This document shows positions 26,050 to 36,296 of a stretch of DNA of 64,000 nucleotides, piece after piece. Every line of letters starts with the position of its first letter. Within the stretch, counting starts at the first letter, position 1. The notes under the pieces were generated by a model that made no database searches, was not told the origin of the DNA, and worked only from the letters and a program-made list of their open reading frames with translations. The stretch lies in NCBI GenBank assembly GCA_029262695.1, contig JAJCYV010000003.1:55171-119170 (forward strand). The letters run 5' to 3'. The position numbers and the translations under genes were made by a program. The stretch is from Chloroflexota bacterium (GTDB lineage: Bacteria; Chloroflexota; Dehalococcoidia; SM23-28-2; RBG-16-64-32).

Positions 26050-27438
26050 GTGAAAGACGCGATAACCGTGGTCGGCGGGGGTTACGTCGGGCTGATTACA
26101 TCGGCCTGCTTCGCCCGTCTCGGCCACCAGGTGTTTTGCCTGGAGATCGATCACTCCCGCGCCGAAGCGCTGCTGGACGACCGCCTGCCGATTAAGGAGC
26201 CGGGCCTGGCCGAGATCTGGGAACGCGGCCGCGCGTCCGGTCTGCTCAAGGTGACGCGGAGCTACCGCGAGGCGATGAAACAGAGCGGCTTCGTCTTCCT
26301 GGCGGTTGGCACGCCGTCGAAGGCGAGCGGCGCCGTCGACCTGCGACAGGTCATTTCGGCCGTACGAAGCGCCGCGACGAACGCCGACGATGGCGAATCG
26401 CCGGTGATCGTGCTCAAGAGCACGGTGCCCCCGGGAACGGCGGAGCTCGTCGCCGATGTCTGGCGCGAGTATCACCCGAACGATGAGCCGCGCGTCGTCT
26501 CCAATCCCGAGTTCTTGCGGGAAGGCCAGGCTGTGTTCGACTTCATGAGGCCGGCCCGCATCGTCGTCGGCGCTGATGAGCGCGAGACGGCGGAGCTGGT
26601 GGGCGCGCTGTACGAAAAGCTGCGCCGGCCCGTGATCTACACCAGCAGCCGGGCGGCGGAGATGATCAAGTACGCTTCCAACGCATTCCTCTGCACGAAA
26701 GTCAGCTTCATCAATGAGCTGGCCGCTCTCTGTGAAGAGATCGGCGTCGATGTCGTCGACGTTAGCGAGGCGCTGGGTATGGACCCGCGCGTCGGTAGCT
26801 CGTACCTCGGCGCCGGGCTCGGCTGGGGCGGAAGCTGCCTGCCGAAGGACATCGGCGGGCTGATCTGGTCCGCATCACGGATGGGTGTGCACACGCCGAT
26901 CCTCTCGGCGGCCGTGAAGATCAACAAGCGCCAGGTACGACTGGCGGCGGCGAGACTGGAATCGCTGATCGGCGACCTGAACGGTAAGACGATCGCCGTC
27001 TGGGGGCTGGCATTCAAGGCGAACTGTGACGACATCCGCGAATCACCGGCGCTGGCGCTGGTCCGCCAACTGCGGGAATACGGGTGCAAGGTACGCGCCT
27101 ATGACCCGGTGGCGATGGAGGAGTCCGCAAAGCTCTTCCCCGAAGTTGAGTACTGCGCGGGCCCGTACGAGGCCGCCACAGGCGCCGACGCGATCGTGCT
27201 GGCGACCGCCTGGAGCCAGTTCGGTTCGCTGGACTTCGACCGCTTGCGCACGCTCGTGGGACGGCCGCTGATCCTGGACGGGCGCAACTTCCTCGACGGC
27301 GAAGCGGCGACGGCCGCCGGATTTATCTACGTCGGCATCGGTCGCGCCGTCGCCGGACCGGACTTCGAGCCTGGTACCCGCGACGTCCTTCCGCACCTGC
27401 AGCCGGCTCGCCGCCGTGCGAGGACGAGGAGCGCATAG
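26050..27438 (+). CDS. UDP-glucose/GDP-mannose dehydrogenase family protein
   Basis: VVGGGYVGLITSACFARLGHQVFCLEID; SFINELAALCEEIGVDV; GLGWGGSCLPKDI. Confidence 0.93.
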   Translation: MKDAITVVGGGYVGLITSACFARLGHQVFCLEIDHSRAEALLDDRLPIKEPGLAEIWERGRASGLLKVTRSYREAMKQSGFVFLAVGTPSKASGAVDLRQVISAVRSAATNADDGESPVIVLKSTVPPGTAELVADVWREYHPNDEPRVVSNPEFLREGQAVFDFMRPARIVVGADERETAELVGALYEKLRRPVIYTSSRAAEMIKYASNAFLCTKVSFINELAALCEEIGVDVVDVSEALGMDPRVGSSYLGAGLGWGGSCLPKDIGGLIWSASRMGVHTPILSAAVKINKRQVRLAAARLESLIGDLNGKTIAVWGLAFKANCDDIRESPALALVRQLREYGCKVRAYDPVAMEESAKLFPEVEYCAGPYEAATGADAIVLATAWSQFGSLDFDRLRTLVGRPLILDGRNFLDGEAATAAGFIYVGIGRAVAGPDFEPGTRDVLPHLQPARRRARTRSA

Positions 27439-28101
27439 GTGGAATACACCCGCACGGAGACGCAAGGAGCCGATCTCTCGGCGGAGACAGGCTCCGTGCT
27501 CAAGCGGACGATGGACATCGCGCTGTCACTGGCGGCGCTGGTGGCGCTCCTGCCGCTGCTGGCGGCGATCGCGGTCGCGATCAAGAGCGACTCGTCCGGG
27601 CCGGTGTTGTTCAAGCAGGAGCGCCTGGGCCGAGGCCGACGGCCGTTCACGATGTACAAGTTTCGCAGCATGCGCGTGGACTCCGGAGATGCGCTGCACC
27701 GCGAGGCCGTGAAGCGCACGGCTGAGAGCAAGCGGCGTGAGATCGGCGTCTTCAAGTCGCTGGATGACCCGCGGGTGACGAGAGCAGGGCGCTTCATCCG
27801 GGCCTGGAACCTGGACGAGCTGCCGAACCTGCTGAACATTCTGCGCGGCGAGATGAGCATCGTCGGCCCGCGTCCGGCGGTGGACTACGAGCTGCCCTAC
27901 TACAAGGACTGGTACTTCCAGCGTTTCGCCGCCCGTCCGGGCCTCACAGGGCTCTGGCAGGTGAAGCGCGCCAGCGCCGAGGACTTCGACGAGATGATCC
28001 GCATGGACGTGGAATACACGGAGCGGATGAGCGTCTGGCTGGACCTCAAACTAATCGCGCTAACGATACCGTCAATCATCAGGGAGAAAGGGACGTTCTG
28101 A
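27439..28101 (+). CDS. Polyprenyl-phosphate sugar phosphotransferase (bacterial sugar transferase)
   Basis: KRTMDIALSLAALVALLPLLAAIAVAIK, MYKFRSMRVD, DELPNLLNILRGEMSIVGPRPAV. Confidence 0.92.
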   Translation: MEYTRTETQGADLSAETGSVLKRTMDIALSLAALVALLPLLAAIAVAIKSDSSGPVLFKQERLGRGRRPFTMYKFRSMRVDSGDALHREAVKRTAESKRREIGVFKSLDDPRVTRAGRFIRAWNLDELPNLLNILRGEMSIVGPRPAVDYELPYYKDWYFQRFAARPGLTGLWQVKRASAEDFDEMIRMDVEYTERMSVWLDLKLIALTIPSIIREKGTF

Positions 28102-29288
28102 TGGGACAGGAAAACAGGATCAAGGTTGGCCTTGCCGGTTGTGGTTACTGGGGCAGCAAGCACCTGCGCGTGCTGAACGAGCTGCCGGACTGCGAGCTGA
28201 CCGCCATGTGCGAACCATCAACGGAGAATCTGGACAAGGTCTCGAAGGCCTTCCTGCCGGAGTTCATCACGGATGACTTCGACGAGATGCTGGAGACCGA
28301 CATCGACGCGGTTGTGATCGCGGCGCCGGCGCGGCTGCACTATCCGCTGGCGAAGGCGGCGCTCCTCAAGGGCAAGCACGTCCTGACCGAGAAGCCGTTC
28401 GCGACGACGGGCGAGCACGCGCTTGAGCTGGCCGAGCTGGCTACTTCGCGCGGCCTGACGGTGATGGTCGGCCACACTTACGTCTTCCACCCGGCCGTGC
28501 AGTACCTCAAGGAGCTGGTGAACAGTGGCGAGCTGGGAGAGCTGCACTACATCCACACGGCGCGGCTGAACTTCGGTTTGCTGCAGCCGGACGTGGACGT
28601 GCTCTGGGACCTGGCGCCGCACGACCTTTCGATCCTCTTCTACCTCCTGGAGGATGAGCCGATGGTTGCCGGTGCACGCGGCGCGGCGCGGATCAACCCG
28701 CACCTCGCGGAAGTGGCCCACCTGGACCTCGAGTTCATGGACGGCCTCTTCGCACACATTCACGTCAGCTGGCTTGAGCCGGTGAAGGTGCGGCGGATGA
28801 CGCTCATCGGTTCGGAGAAGACGGTCGTCTACGACGACGTGGCTCAGGGCGAAATGATCCGTATCTACAACAAGTCGATAACGCTTGGCGAGCGCAACGG
28901 CGAGACCGGGTTCGCGCCGCCCACCTACAACGACGGCGACATCACGGTGCCGTTCGTGAAGCCGGGCGAGCCGCTGAAGCTGGAAGACGCGCACTTCATG
29001 GACTGCATCCGGACAGGCGCCAGGCCGCGCAGTGACGGCTGGCAGGGACTCAAGGTAGTGAACATTCTGGAGTCTGCTTCCCGGTCGCTTTACAACAGCG
29101 GCTCGCTGGAGGACCTCACGCCGCGCTACTACTTCCAGACGAACAACGGCGCCACAGCGGACGAATCCAACGGTCACACGAGGGCAGGTGCCCGCCTCAA
29201 TGGCAATGGCAGGCGCGCGAACAGCCGCGCCCGGGCCGGCCGCAGCAACGGCAATCAGACAGCAGTGAAGGGTCAGGTCGGAGAATGA
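28101..29288 (+). CDS. Gfo/Idh/MocA family oxidoreductase
   Basis: KVGLAGCGYWGSKHLRVLNEL, GKHVLTEKPFATT. Confidence 0.9.
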   Translation: MGQENRIKVGLAGCGYWGSKHLRVLNELPDCELTAMCEPSTENLDKVSKAFLPEFITDDFDEMLETDIDAVVIAAPARLHYPLAKAALLKGKHVLTEKPFATTGEHALELAELATSRGLTVMVGHTYVFHPAVQYLKELVNSGELGELHYIHTARLNFGLLQPDVDVLWDLAPHDLSILFYLLEDEPMVAGARGAARINPHLAEVAHLDLEFMDGLFAHIHVSWLEPVKVRRMTLIGSEKTVVYDDVAQGEMIRIYNKSITLGERNGETGFAPPTYNDGDITVPFVKPGEPLKLEDAHFMDCIRTGARPRSDGWQGLKVVNILESASRSLYNSGSLEDLTPRYYFQTNNGATADESNGHTRAGARLNGNGRRANSRARAGRSNGNQTAVKGQVGE

Positions 29289-30448
29289 AGAATATCCCGC
29301 TGGTAGACCTCCGCGGCCAGTACGCGCCGCTTCAAGAGGAAGTCAAGGAAGCGATAGCTGGCGTGCTGGACGGGATGAACCTCTTCCTGGGCGAGAACGT
29401 GTTCCAGCTGGAGCGCGACTTCGCCGCGTTCTGCAACGCGAAGCACGCCGTTGGTGTGGGCTCCGGGACGGACGCTCTCTACCTTGGTCTTCGGGCGCTG
29501 GGCGTCGGGCCAGGGGACGAAGTGATCACGGTCCCGAACACGTTCATCGCGACGGTGTCAGCGATCAACATGGCGGGCGCGAAGCCGGTCTTCGTCGACA
29601 TCGATCCCGACACGTATCTTATGGACACGTCGAAGATCGCGGCGGCGATCACGGAGCGCTCAAGGGTGCTGCTTCCCGTCCACCTCTACGGACAGCCGGT
29701 GGCGATGGACAGGGTGCGCATGCAGGCGGAGGAGCACGGCCTCGCTGTCCTTGAGGACGCCTGCCAGGCCCACGGCGCGGAGTACCGAGGCGCCCGTACC
29801 GGCACGCTGGGCGACGCTGCGGCCTACAGCTTCTACTACTCGAAGAACCTCGGCGCGTACGGTGAGGGTGGTATCGCCGTCACCGACAGCCGCGACATCG
29901 CGACGCAGCTACAGCTGCTGCGCAACCACGGATCCTCGACCCGCTACTACCATTCCGTCCTCGGGATGAACTCGCGGCTGGACGAGCTGCAGGCGGCGGT
30001 GCTGCGGATCAAACTGCGCCACCTGGAGCAGTGGAACGAGGCGCGGCGGGCGCTGGCCGGCGAGTACAACAGGCGCCTGGCCGGGCTGCCGGGCGTGGTA
30101 ACACCGATTGAAGCGCCGGACGCCAGGCACGTCTACCACCTGTACGTGATCCGCGCGCAGGCGCGCGACGAACTGCTGGAGTGGCTCAAGGGACACGGCG
30201 TACAGGCTGGCATTCACTACCCGGTGCCGATCCATCTGCAGGAAGCTTGCCGCGAACTGGGATACGAAGACGGTGACTTCCCGGTGGCGGAGAAAGTGGC
30301 AGACGAGATCATCTCACTGCCGATCTACCCGGAGCTGACGACCACGGACGTGGACTACGTCTGCCAGACGATTGGCGACTTTTTTAGCGACAGGCGGACG
30401 GAGCGGCCGGCCGCCGCGACGGTGTCCGAAGGAGGGACGAGGGAGTGA
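29285..30448 (+). CDS. DegT/DnrJ/EryC1/StrS aminotransferase
   Basis: IPLVDLRGQYAPL, VGVGSGTDALYLGLRALGVGPGDEVITVPNTF, EDACQAHGAEY, YYSKNLGAYGEGG. Confidence 0.93.
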   Translation: MKNIPLVDLRGQYAPLQEEVKEAIAGVLDGMNLFLGENVFQLERDFAAFCNAKHAVGVGSGTDALYLGLRALGVGPGDEVITVPNTFIATVSAINMAGAKPVFVDIDPDTYLMDTSKIAAAITERSRVLLPVHLYGQPVAMDRVRMQAEEHGLAVLEDACQAHGAEYRGARTGTLGDAAAYSFYYSKNLGAYGEGGIAVTDSRDIATQLQLLRNHGSSTRYYHSVLGMNSRLDELQAAVLRIKLRHLEQWNEARRALAGEYNRRLAGLPGVVTPIEAPDARHVYHLYVIRAQARDELLEWLKGHGVQAGIHYPVPIHLQEACRELGYEDGDFPVAEKVADEIISLPIYPELTTTDVDYVCQTIGDFFSDRRTERPAAATVSEGGTRE

Positions 30449-31440
30449 TTCCAGAACACTACTGGCGCATCCTCAAGAGCTGGTACTGGCTCATCGGCGG
30501 CATCGCCCTTGCCTGTGCGCTGATCGCTACGGCGGCGCTGCCGGCGCTGCTCAGCGGCGACAGCAGCGGGTACAGCTCCTCGGTAACGCTGGGCGTCACG
30601 CGTCTGGTCTCGTTCAGCGGCACGACCGCTGCCGGCGAGGGCGACGACGAGGCGATGGCCAGCTATACGACGAGCATCGCCGAGCGAGGCTCCTCGCCGC
30701 AGTTCACTTCGATTCTGAAGAACGCGCTGAAGGCGAAGGGCGTAACGCTGACGGAAGGTCTGAGCTTCACGGCAAACGAGGGCCTGTTCCGCATTACGAT
30801 CGAGGCGACGGCCGCCGTGCCGAACGACGCGCAGGTGATCGCCGACACTGCCGCCGAGCAGCTGATCGCCGACACGAAGGCAGAAGAAGGCCGCATCGCG
30901 CTGTCGCTTACGTCCACCACCGACCAGCAGGAGACGGAGCTTCTGGCACGGCTCTCCGTCGTTTACCAGGACCGGCTCGACCGGCTGCTCGCGATTGGCG
31001 AACCGGCCGTTCGGCAGGCGCTTGCCGACTTCGTGAGCCGCGGCGTTGGTGCGTCGGTTACTGCTGATTACGAAAGGTTGGTCGAGGACGTTGCGCGCAT
31101 TTCGTCCGATCCTCAGCTCGCCATTCTCAACACAGAGGCCGAGGCGCTCGAATCGCAGCTGGCGGAGATCTCGGCCGCGAGCCGCGACTTCTCGACCGAG
31201 CTGCTGCAGGGCGACCCGGTGTCGATCGTGACGCCGTCCGAGACCGTGCCATTCGTTTCGGGCTCGGCGCTCAAGGCGCGCGACAGCGCCGTCATGGGCC
31301 TGTTCGCCGGGCTGGTCCTCGGCTGGATCGCGGCGAACATGCTTGAGTCGACGCAACTGAACCTGCGCATGAAGAAGCACCGTGAGGAAGAGTGGGACAC
31401 GACCCTGACGAGCGCCGGGAGTCTGTTCAGCGATGACTGA
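30445..31440 (+). CDS. Wzz/chain-length-determinant-like membrane protein
   Basis: Two flanking TM segments, coiled periplasmic region, N-terminal YWRILKSWYWLIGGIAL. Confidence 0.7.
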   Translation: MIPEHYWRILKSWYWLIGGIALACALIATAALPALLSGDSSGYSSSVTLGVTRLVSFSGTTAAGEGDDEAMASYTTSIAERGSSPQFTSILKNALKAKGVTLTEGLSFTANEGLFRITIEATAAVPNDAQVIADTAAEQLIADTKAEEGRIALSLTSTTDQQETELLARLSVVYQDRLDRLLAIGEPAVRQALADFVSRGVGASVTADYERLVEDVARISSDPQLAILNTEAEALESQLAEISAASRDFSTELLQGDPVSIVTPSETVPFVSGSALKARDSAVMGLFAGLVLGWIAANMLESTQLNLRMKKHREEEWDTTLTSAGSLFSDD

Positions 31441-32407
31441 GCCCGTCCTGGTCACCGGTGGCGCGGGCTTCATCGGCTCGCACCTTGTGGAGCGGCTGGT
31501 GGAGCGCGGCCGGCGCGTGGTGCTGTTCGACAACTTCGATCCGTACTATCCGGAGGCCGTAAAGCGCTCCAACATCGAGCGCTCGCTGGCCAGTGGCCTC
31601 GTGACGCTGGTGACGGGTGACGTGCGCGATCCCGAAGCTCTGCGCGCGGCCATCACGGACAACGGCGTGAGCCGCGTCGTCCACCTGGCCGCGCGGCCGG
31701 GCGTGCGGCCGTCACTGGAGGCGCCCGAGCCCTATCTGGACATCAACGTTGGCGGGACGCTCAACGTTCTCACGGCCTGCCGCGATCACGGCGTGGGCAA
31801 GGTCGTCTTCGCCTCGTCGTCGTCGGTCTACGGCGGCACGAGCCAGCCGGCCGACGAGGAGACGACGCCCAGCCGTCCGCTCTCCCCCTATGGGGCGAGC
31901 AAGGTAGCGGGCGAGGCGCTGTGCTCGTCGTTTGCGGCGAGCGCCGGGTTGGATATTGTGGCCCTGCGCTTCTTCACTGTCTACGGGCCGCGTCAGCGGC
32001 CGGACATGGCGATCAACCGCTTTACGCGGATGATCGCCGATGGCGAAGAAGTGCCGGTTTACGGCGATGGGACCAGTCAGCGCGACTACACCTACGTATC
32101 GGACATTATCGACGGCGTTGTGGCCGCGATCGACACGGTTCTGCGCGGCTACCGGGTGCTGAACCTGGGCCGCGGCGAGCCTGTCGTCTTGCGCGACCTG
32201 CTCAGGAATCTCGAAACCGAGATCGGGCGGGAGGCGCGTCTGCGGCACGTGCCCGAGCAGACGGGCGACCCGCAGAGCACGTGCGCCGACATCAGCCGCG
32301 CGCGGGCGATACTCGGCTACGAGCCGAGCGTCTCGGCCGCCGACGGCGTGCGCTTGTACACGCAGTGGTACAAGGAGAAGAACCGTGACCGTATCGGCAG
32401 TTGCTGA
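31433..32407 (+). CDS. NAD-dependent epimerase (UDP-glucose/glucuronate 4-epimerase-like)
   Basis: VTGGAGFIGSHLVERLVERG, SSSSVYGG, YGASKVAGE, RQRPDMAI. Confidence 0.92.
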   Translation: MTEPVLVTGGAGFIGSHLVERLVERGRRVVLFDNFDPYYPEAVKRSNIERSLASGLVTLVTGDVRDPEALRAAITDNGVSRVVHLAARPGVRPSLEAPEPYLDINVGGTLNVLTACRDHGVGKVVFASSSSVYGGTSQPADEETTPSRPLSPYGASKVAGEALCSSFAASAGLDIVALRFFTVYGPRQRPDMAINRFTRMIADGEEVPVYGDGTSQRDYTYVSDIIDGVVAAIDTVLRGYRVLNLGRGEPVVLRDLLRNLETEIGREARLRHVPEQTGDPQSTCADISRARAILGYEPSVSAADGVRLYTQWYKEKNRDRIGSC

Positions 32408-33767
32408 GCGGGTCGAAGAGGCGCCGGCTGCCAAGCTGGAGCTGACTTCGACGGCGGCGCTACTCTTCGGGGCGAACGCGCTGCAATACGTGATCATCGG
32501 CGTCACCGGCGTCGTCCTGGCGCGCGGGCTGGGGCCCGGTGGGCGCGGCGTTTACGGGCTGATCAACGAAACGGCGCTAATGCTGGCGGCGTTCCCTGGC
32601 GTGGCGCTGGAGCTTGCCGGTATCTACATGATCGGACAGCGTCGCCATAGCCTGCAGACTGTCTTCTCGAACTCGTTTAGTTGGAGCCTTGCGATCTCGG
32701 TGATCTGCCTGCTGCTGATCCCCGTGGTCGTGCTCTCCGGTCAGACGTTCTTCGGAATGTCGATCGCAGAGACTTCGATCGCGCTCATGGGCGCAGCGAT
32801 GATGACAGTTGGCGATGGCTCACGTCAGTACCTGCTGCCGCTGAACCGGCCGCTGGCCTACACGGGACTGACGCTCGTTCCGCCGATCGTCCGCTTTACC
32901 GGAGTACTCATCGTCGTGCTGGCGGTGGGCCTGACGGTTGACCGGGCCGCCGCTATCTGGCTGATCTCGTTCGCGGCGCTACTGCTGTTCACGATGACGG
33001 TCATGAGCCGCCATGTACACTTCCGGCCGAGCCTGAACTGGAAGGCGCTGAAGGCACAGGTGTCGTTCGGCAGCCGGACCCACTTCGGCTGGATTCTGCA
33101 AGCGCTGAATCATCGCCTCGATGTCTTCATGATCGCCGCCATGGTCGGCACGGGCGGCGTCGGCCACTACCTGGTCGGCGTGAACCTGGCGGAGCTGACG
33201 TGGTGGGTGCCGCTGGCGCTGGGGACCGCGCTCTTCCCGAAGGCCTCGGCGATGGACTCCGAGAGCAACTTCCAGATGTCGGCGGTGGCTTGCCGCCGGA
33301 CGCTCGTCGTAACGATGCTGGCGGGCCTCGGCCTGCTCATCGTCGCACCGACAGCGATCCCGCTCGTCTACGGGGGGGAATTCGTGCCGAGCGTGACGGT
33401 GTTCCTGATCCTCCTGCCTTCCGGGCTCTTCTACACCGTCCACAAGGTGCTGGGCTCGTCACTCTCCGCGCACGGGATGCCACAGGCGACGCTGTTCGCC
33501 GGGCTGGTCTCGTTGCCGCTGACGGTGGGTCTGAACGTGCTGATGATCCCGCGCTGGGGGATCACGGGCGCGGCGATCGCATCCGACATCGCATACGCCG
33601 TGAACGCAGCGGTGGTCCTGGCGCTGTTTGTGAGCGCATCGAAGCTCTCGCTGCGGGAGATCCTGCTCTTCAACGGGTCGGATTTCAGGGCGGCGCGCCA
33701 CAACCTGCAGACGAAGCTGTTGGACCGCCTGCGCAAGGACGATAGCAGAACGGAGGAGGACCTCTAA
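32385..33767 (+). CDS. Polysaccharide flippase (Wzx-like)
   Basis: Multi-TM protein with GVVLARGLGPGGRGVYGL and repeated hydrophobic segments. Confidence 0.85.
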   Translation: MTVSAVAERVEEAPAAKLELTSTAALLFGANALQYVIIGVTGVVLARGLGPGGRGVYGLINETALMLAAFPGVALELAGIYMIGQRRHSLQTVFSNSFSWSLAISVICLLLIPVVVLSGQTFFGMSIAETSIALMGAAMMTVGDGSRQYLLPLNRPLAYTGLTLVPPIVRFTGVLIVVLAVGLTVDRAAAIWLISFAALLLFTMTVMSRHVHFRPSLNWKALKAQVSFGSRTHFGWILQALNHRLDVFMIAAMVGTGGVGHYLVGVNLAELTWWVPLALGTALFPKASAMDSESNFQMSAVACRRTLVVTMLAGLGLLIVAPTAIPLVYGGEFVPSVTVFLILLPSGLFYTVHKVLGSSLSAHGMPQATLFAGLVSLPLTVGLNVLMIPRWGITGAAIASDIAYAVNAAVVLALFVSASKLSLREILLFNGSDFRAARHNLQTKLLDRLRKDDSRTEEDL

Positions 33768-34738
33768 TGACGAAAGTTACCGTGGCCATCGCTTCCTACA
33801 ACATGGCGAACTATCTGCCGGCAGCGATCGACTCTGCGCTGGCGCAGGACCACGACGATGTCGAGATCGTGGTCGTCGACGATGGTTCGACCGACGACAC
33901 GCGCGAGGTCGTGAGCCGCTACGGGCGCAAGGTGCGCTACGAATACCAGGAGAACGCCGGAGTTGCGAACGCGTGCAACCGCGCGCTGGAGCTGGCGAAG
34001 GGTGAATACGTGCACTTCCTCGACGCCGACGACATCCTCACGCCGATCACCGTTGACCGGCTGGCCGGCCTGCTGGACGAATCGCCGAGTGCCGGCCTTG
34101 CCTACGGCGACGCGCTGGTGATGGACGGCGGCAGCAAGGTTTACGGGACCCGCGTCGCGCCGGGGGCGTTCACCGGGCGCAGGCTGATCCCATCTGCGGA
34201 GGCGTTCAAGGAGCTGCTGCGGGGCTGCCACATCACGAAGAGCGCGGTGATGACTCGCAAGTCTGTCTTCGGCAAGGTTACGCCTTTCCGGCAGAAGGCA
34301 GCTCCCGGGGAAGACTGGGACATGTGGCTTCGTGTGGCGGCTGAGTACGACGTGGTGCATCTGCCGATCTCGGCCTGCTACTACCGCGTTCACGACGCGA
34401 GCGCCACGTCCACTTACACGGTGGAGCGTGTGATGCGCTCGCACCTCTACACGCTGGACACGATCTTCGGGAATCCGACGTTCCGGTATGCACACCTGCG
34501 CGACTACGCCTATGCGTGCCTCGACCGCACGATCGCGCGTGTCGCCGCGAGGGCGCGGGAGCGGCGCCGATTCGTCGGCGAGCTGCGAAACGCCCTCGTG
34601 CGGCAGCCCTCAATCGCGCTCGAAGGGGCGACCGTGGCGACCGTCCTCGAAGGGTTGAAGACGATTGTGCCGGCGCCGGTGATCAGGGCCGGGAAGCGAC
34701 TGCGGGGCGGCATCGCGACGAGGATGGTCTCGCTATGA
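33767..34738 (+). CDS. Glycosyltransferase family 2
   Basis: VAIASYNMANYLPAAIDSALAQ, VVVDDGSTDDT, FLDADD. Confidence 0.92.
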   Translation: MTKVTVAIASYNMANYLPAAIDSALAQDHDDVEIVVVDDGSTDDTREVVSRYGRKVRYEYQENAGVANACNRALELAKGEYVHFLDADDILTPITVDRLAGLLDESPSAGLAYGDALVMDGGSKVYGTRVAPGAFTGRRLIPSAEAFKELLRGCHITKSAVMTRKSVFGKVTPFRQKAAPGEDWDMWLRVAAEYDVVHLPISACYYRVHDASATSTYTVERVMRSHLYTLDTIFGNPTFRYAHLRDYAYACLDRTIARVAARARERRRFVGELRNALVRQPSIALEGATVATVLEGLKTIVPAPVIRAGKRLRGGIATRMVSL

Positions 34739-35736
34739 GCACGCCGAAGGTGAGCGTGGTCATTCCCACGTACAACCGGGCGCACCTGATCGGCGAGACG
34801 CTTGAGAGCGTGCTGGCCCAGACTTTCGGTGACTACGAGATCGTGGTCGTCGACGACGGGTCGACCGATGACACACGTTCGGTCGTGACGAGAATCGCGC
34901 CTCAGGCGCGTTACATCTACCAGGAAAACACGGGCATCCCCGAGGTGCTGAACGTCTGCCTGCGCGAGGCGCGCGGTGAGTACATCCAGCATCTGGGATC
35001 GGATGACGTGCTGGTGGAAGACACGCTGGCCCGCTCGGTGGCGCTCCTGGACGCGCACCCGGACGTGGCGATGGTGCACGGCGCCGCCTGGCTCATCGAC
35101 GAGGCGAGTGAGCGCCTGTCCATCTCGCGGCCGGGCTTCGCGACGGGCGATTACATCCGCTCGGGGCGCGAGGAGATCCGCGACCTGCTCTTCTCCAACC
35201 ACATCGTCGCGCCAACGGTGATGGCGCGTCGCCAGGTGATGTTGGAGATGGGCATCTACGATGCCCGTTTCGGCCTGTACGAGGACTGGAACCTGTGGAC
35301 GCGAATCGCCAAGAAGCACGACATCGCCTACAGCCACGAGCCCCTGGTCAACTATCGCGTGCACGGCGGGCCGTCCGGGAGCATCTTCCACACGGCCTCT
35401 GCGCACGACATCGACCTCTACCGACGGATGCACCTGGACGATGTGCTCAACGATCCTTCGGTGCGCGACATCTACGCGGGCGTCAAGCGCAGGGCGCTGG
35501 CGCTGCACCATCTGGTCGTCGGTAAGCGCGCGTGCGAGACCGGCGAGATGTGGTACGCGAGGCGGTCAGCCGTAAGAGCCGCCTTCTCGCACCCCTCTGC
35601 CGCGGCGGCCGCTGCGCGTCTCTTCGCGCGGACTCTGGCGCCGGCGCCGCTTGTGAACTTCGTTCGCCGGCGTCGCGAGAAGCGCACGCAGAGGCCGGCG
35701 ACGTTCGGCACGACTTCGCAGAGGGCGCCGGAGTAG
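34735..35736 (+). CDS. Glycosyltransferase family 2
   Basis: SVVIPTYNRAHLIGETLESVLAQ, VVVDDGSTDDT; ATGA overlap with the preceding gene; similar to its neighbour. Confidence 0.92.
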   Translation: MSTPKVSVVIPTYNRAHLIGETLESVLAQTFGDYEIVVVDDGSTDDTRSVVTRIAPQARYIYQENTGIPEVLNVCLREARGEYIQHLGSDDVLVEDTLARSVALLDAHPDVAMVHGAAWLIDEASERLSISRPGFATGDYIRSGREEIRDLLFSNHIVAPTVMARRQVMLEMGIYDARFGLYEDWNLWTRIAKKHDIAYSHEPLVNYRVHGGPSGSIFHTASAHDIDLYRRMHLDDVLNDPSVRDIYAGVKRRALALHHLVVGKRACETGEMWYARRSAVRAAFSHPSAAAAAARLFARTLAPAPLVNFVRRRREKRTQRPATFGTTSQRAPE

Positions 35737-35738
35737 CG

Positions 35739-36296
35739 ATGGGAGTCCTGTCGTTCGCCGGCGACTTCCGCAACCGTTGGCTGCTGCGCTCGTTCGTGCG
35801 GCGCGGTCTGAAGCTGGGCCGCGACGTGCGCATCATGGGCAAGCCGGACTTCGGCAGCGAGCCGTACCTGATCACGATCGGCGATCATGTCACGGTCTCC
35901 ACGCACGTAGAGTTCGTCACGCATGACGGCGCGACGTGGGTCTTCCGCGACCGGCCGCAGTACCGGGGTCTGCAGCGCTTCGGGCCGATTGAGATCGGAA
36001 GCAACTGCTTTATCGGCACGCGCTCGGTCATCCTGCCGGGCGTGCGCATCGGCGACAACTGCGTCGTCGGCGCCGGGTCCGTCGTGACGCGCGAAGTGCC
36101 GGACAACACCGTCGTGGCGGGCGCACCGGCGCGCGTAATCTGCACCTACGACGAATACGTGGAACGCACGGCGCCGCGCTGTCGCTACTTCCCGCCGGAG
36201 GTGGCGGACGATCCGGACCGCCTGCGCGAGGCCCTGCTCTCAGCGCCGCTGGACACCGCTTCTGACGAAGTTGTTGGCGAGCGGGTGCGCCGGTGA
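35739..36296 (+). CDS. Acyltransferase, left-handed beta-helix (hexapeptide) family
   Basis: GSNCFIGTRSVILPGVRIGDNCVVGAGSVVTREVPDNTVVAGAPARVI. Confidence 0.9.
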   Translation: MGVLSFAGDFRNRWLLRSFVRRGLKLGRDVRIMGKPDFGSEPYLITIGDHVTVSTHVEFVTHDGATWVFRDRPQYRGLQRFGPIEIGSNCFIGTRSVILPGVRIGDNCVVGAGSVVTREVPDNTVVAGAPARVICTYDEYVERTAPRCRYFPPEVADDPDRLREALLSAPLDTASDEVVGERVRR

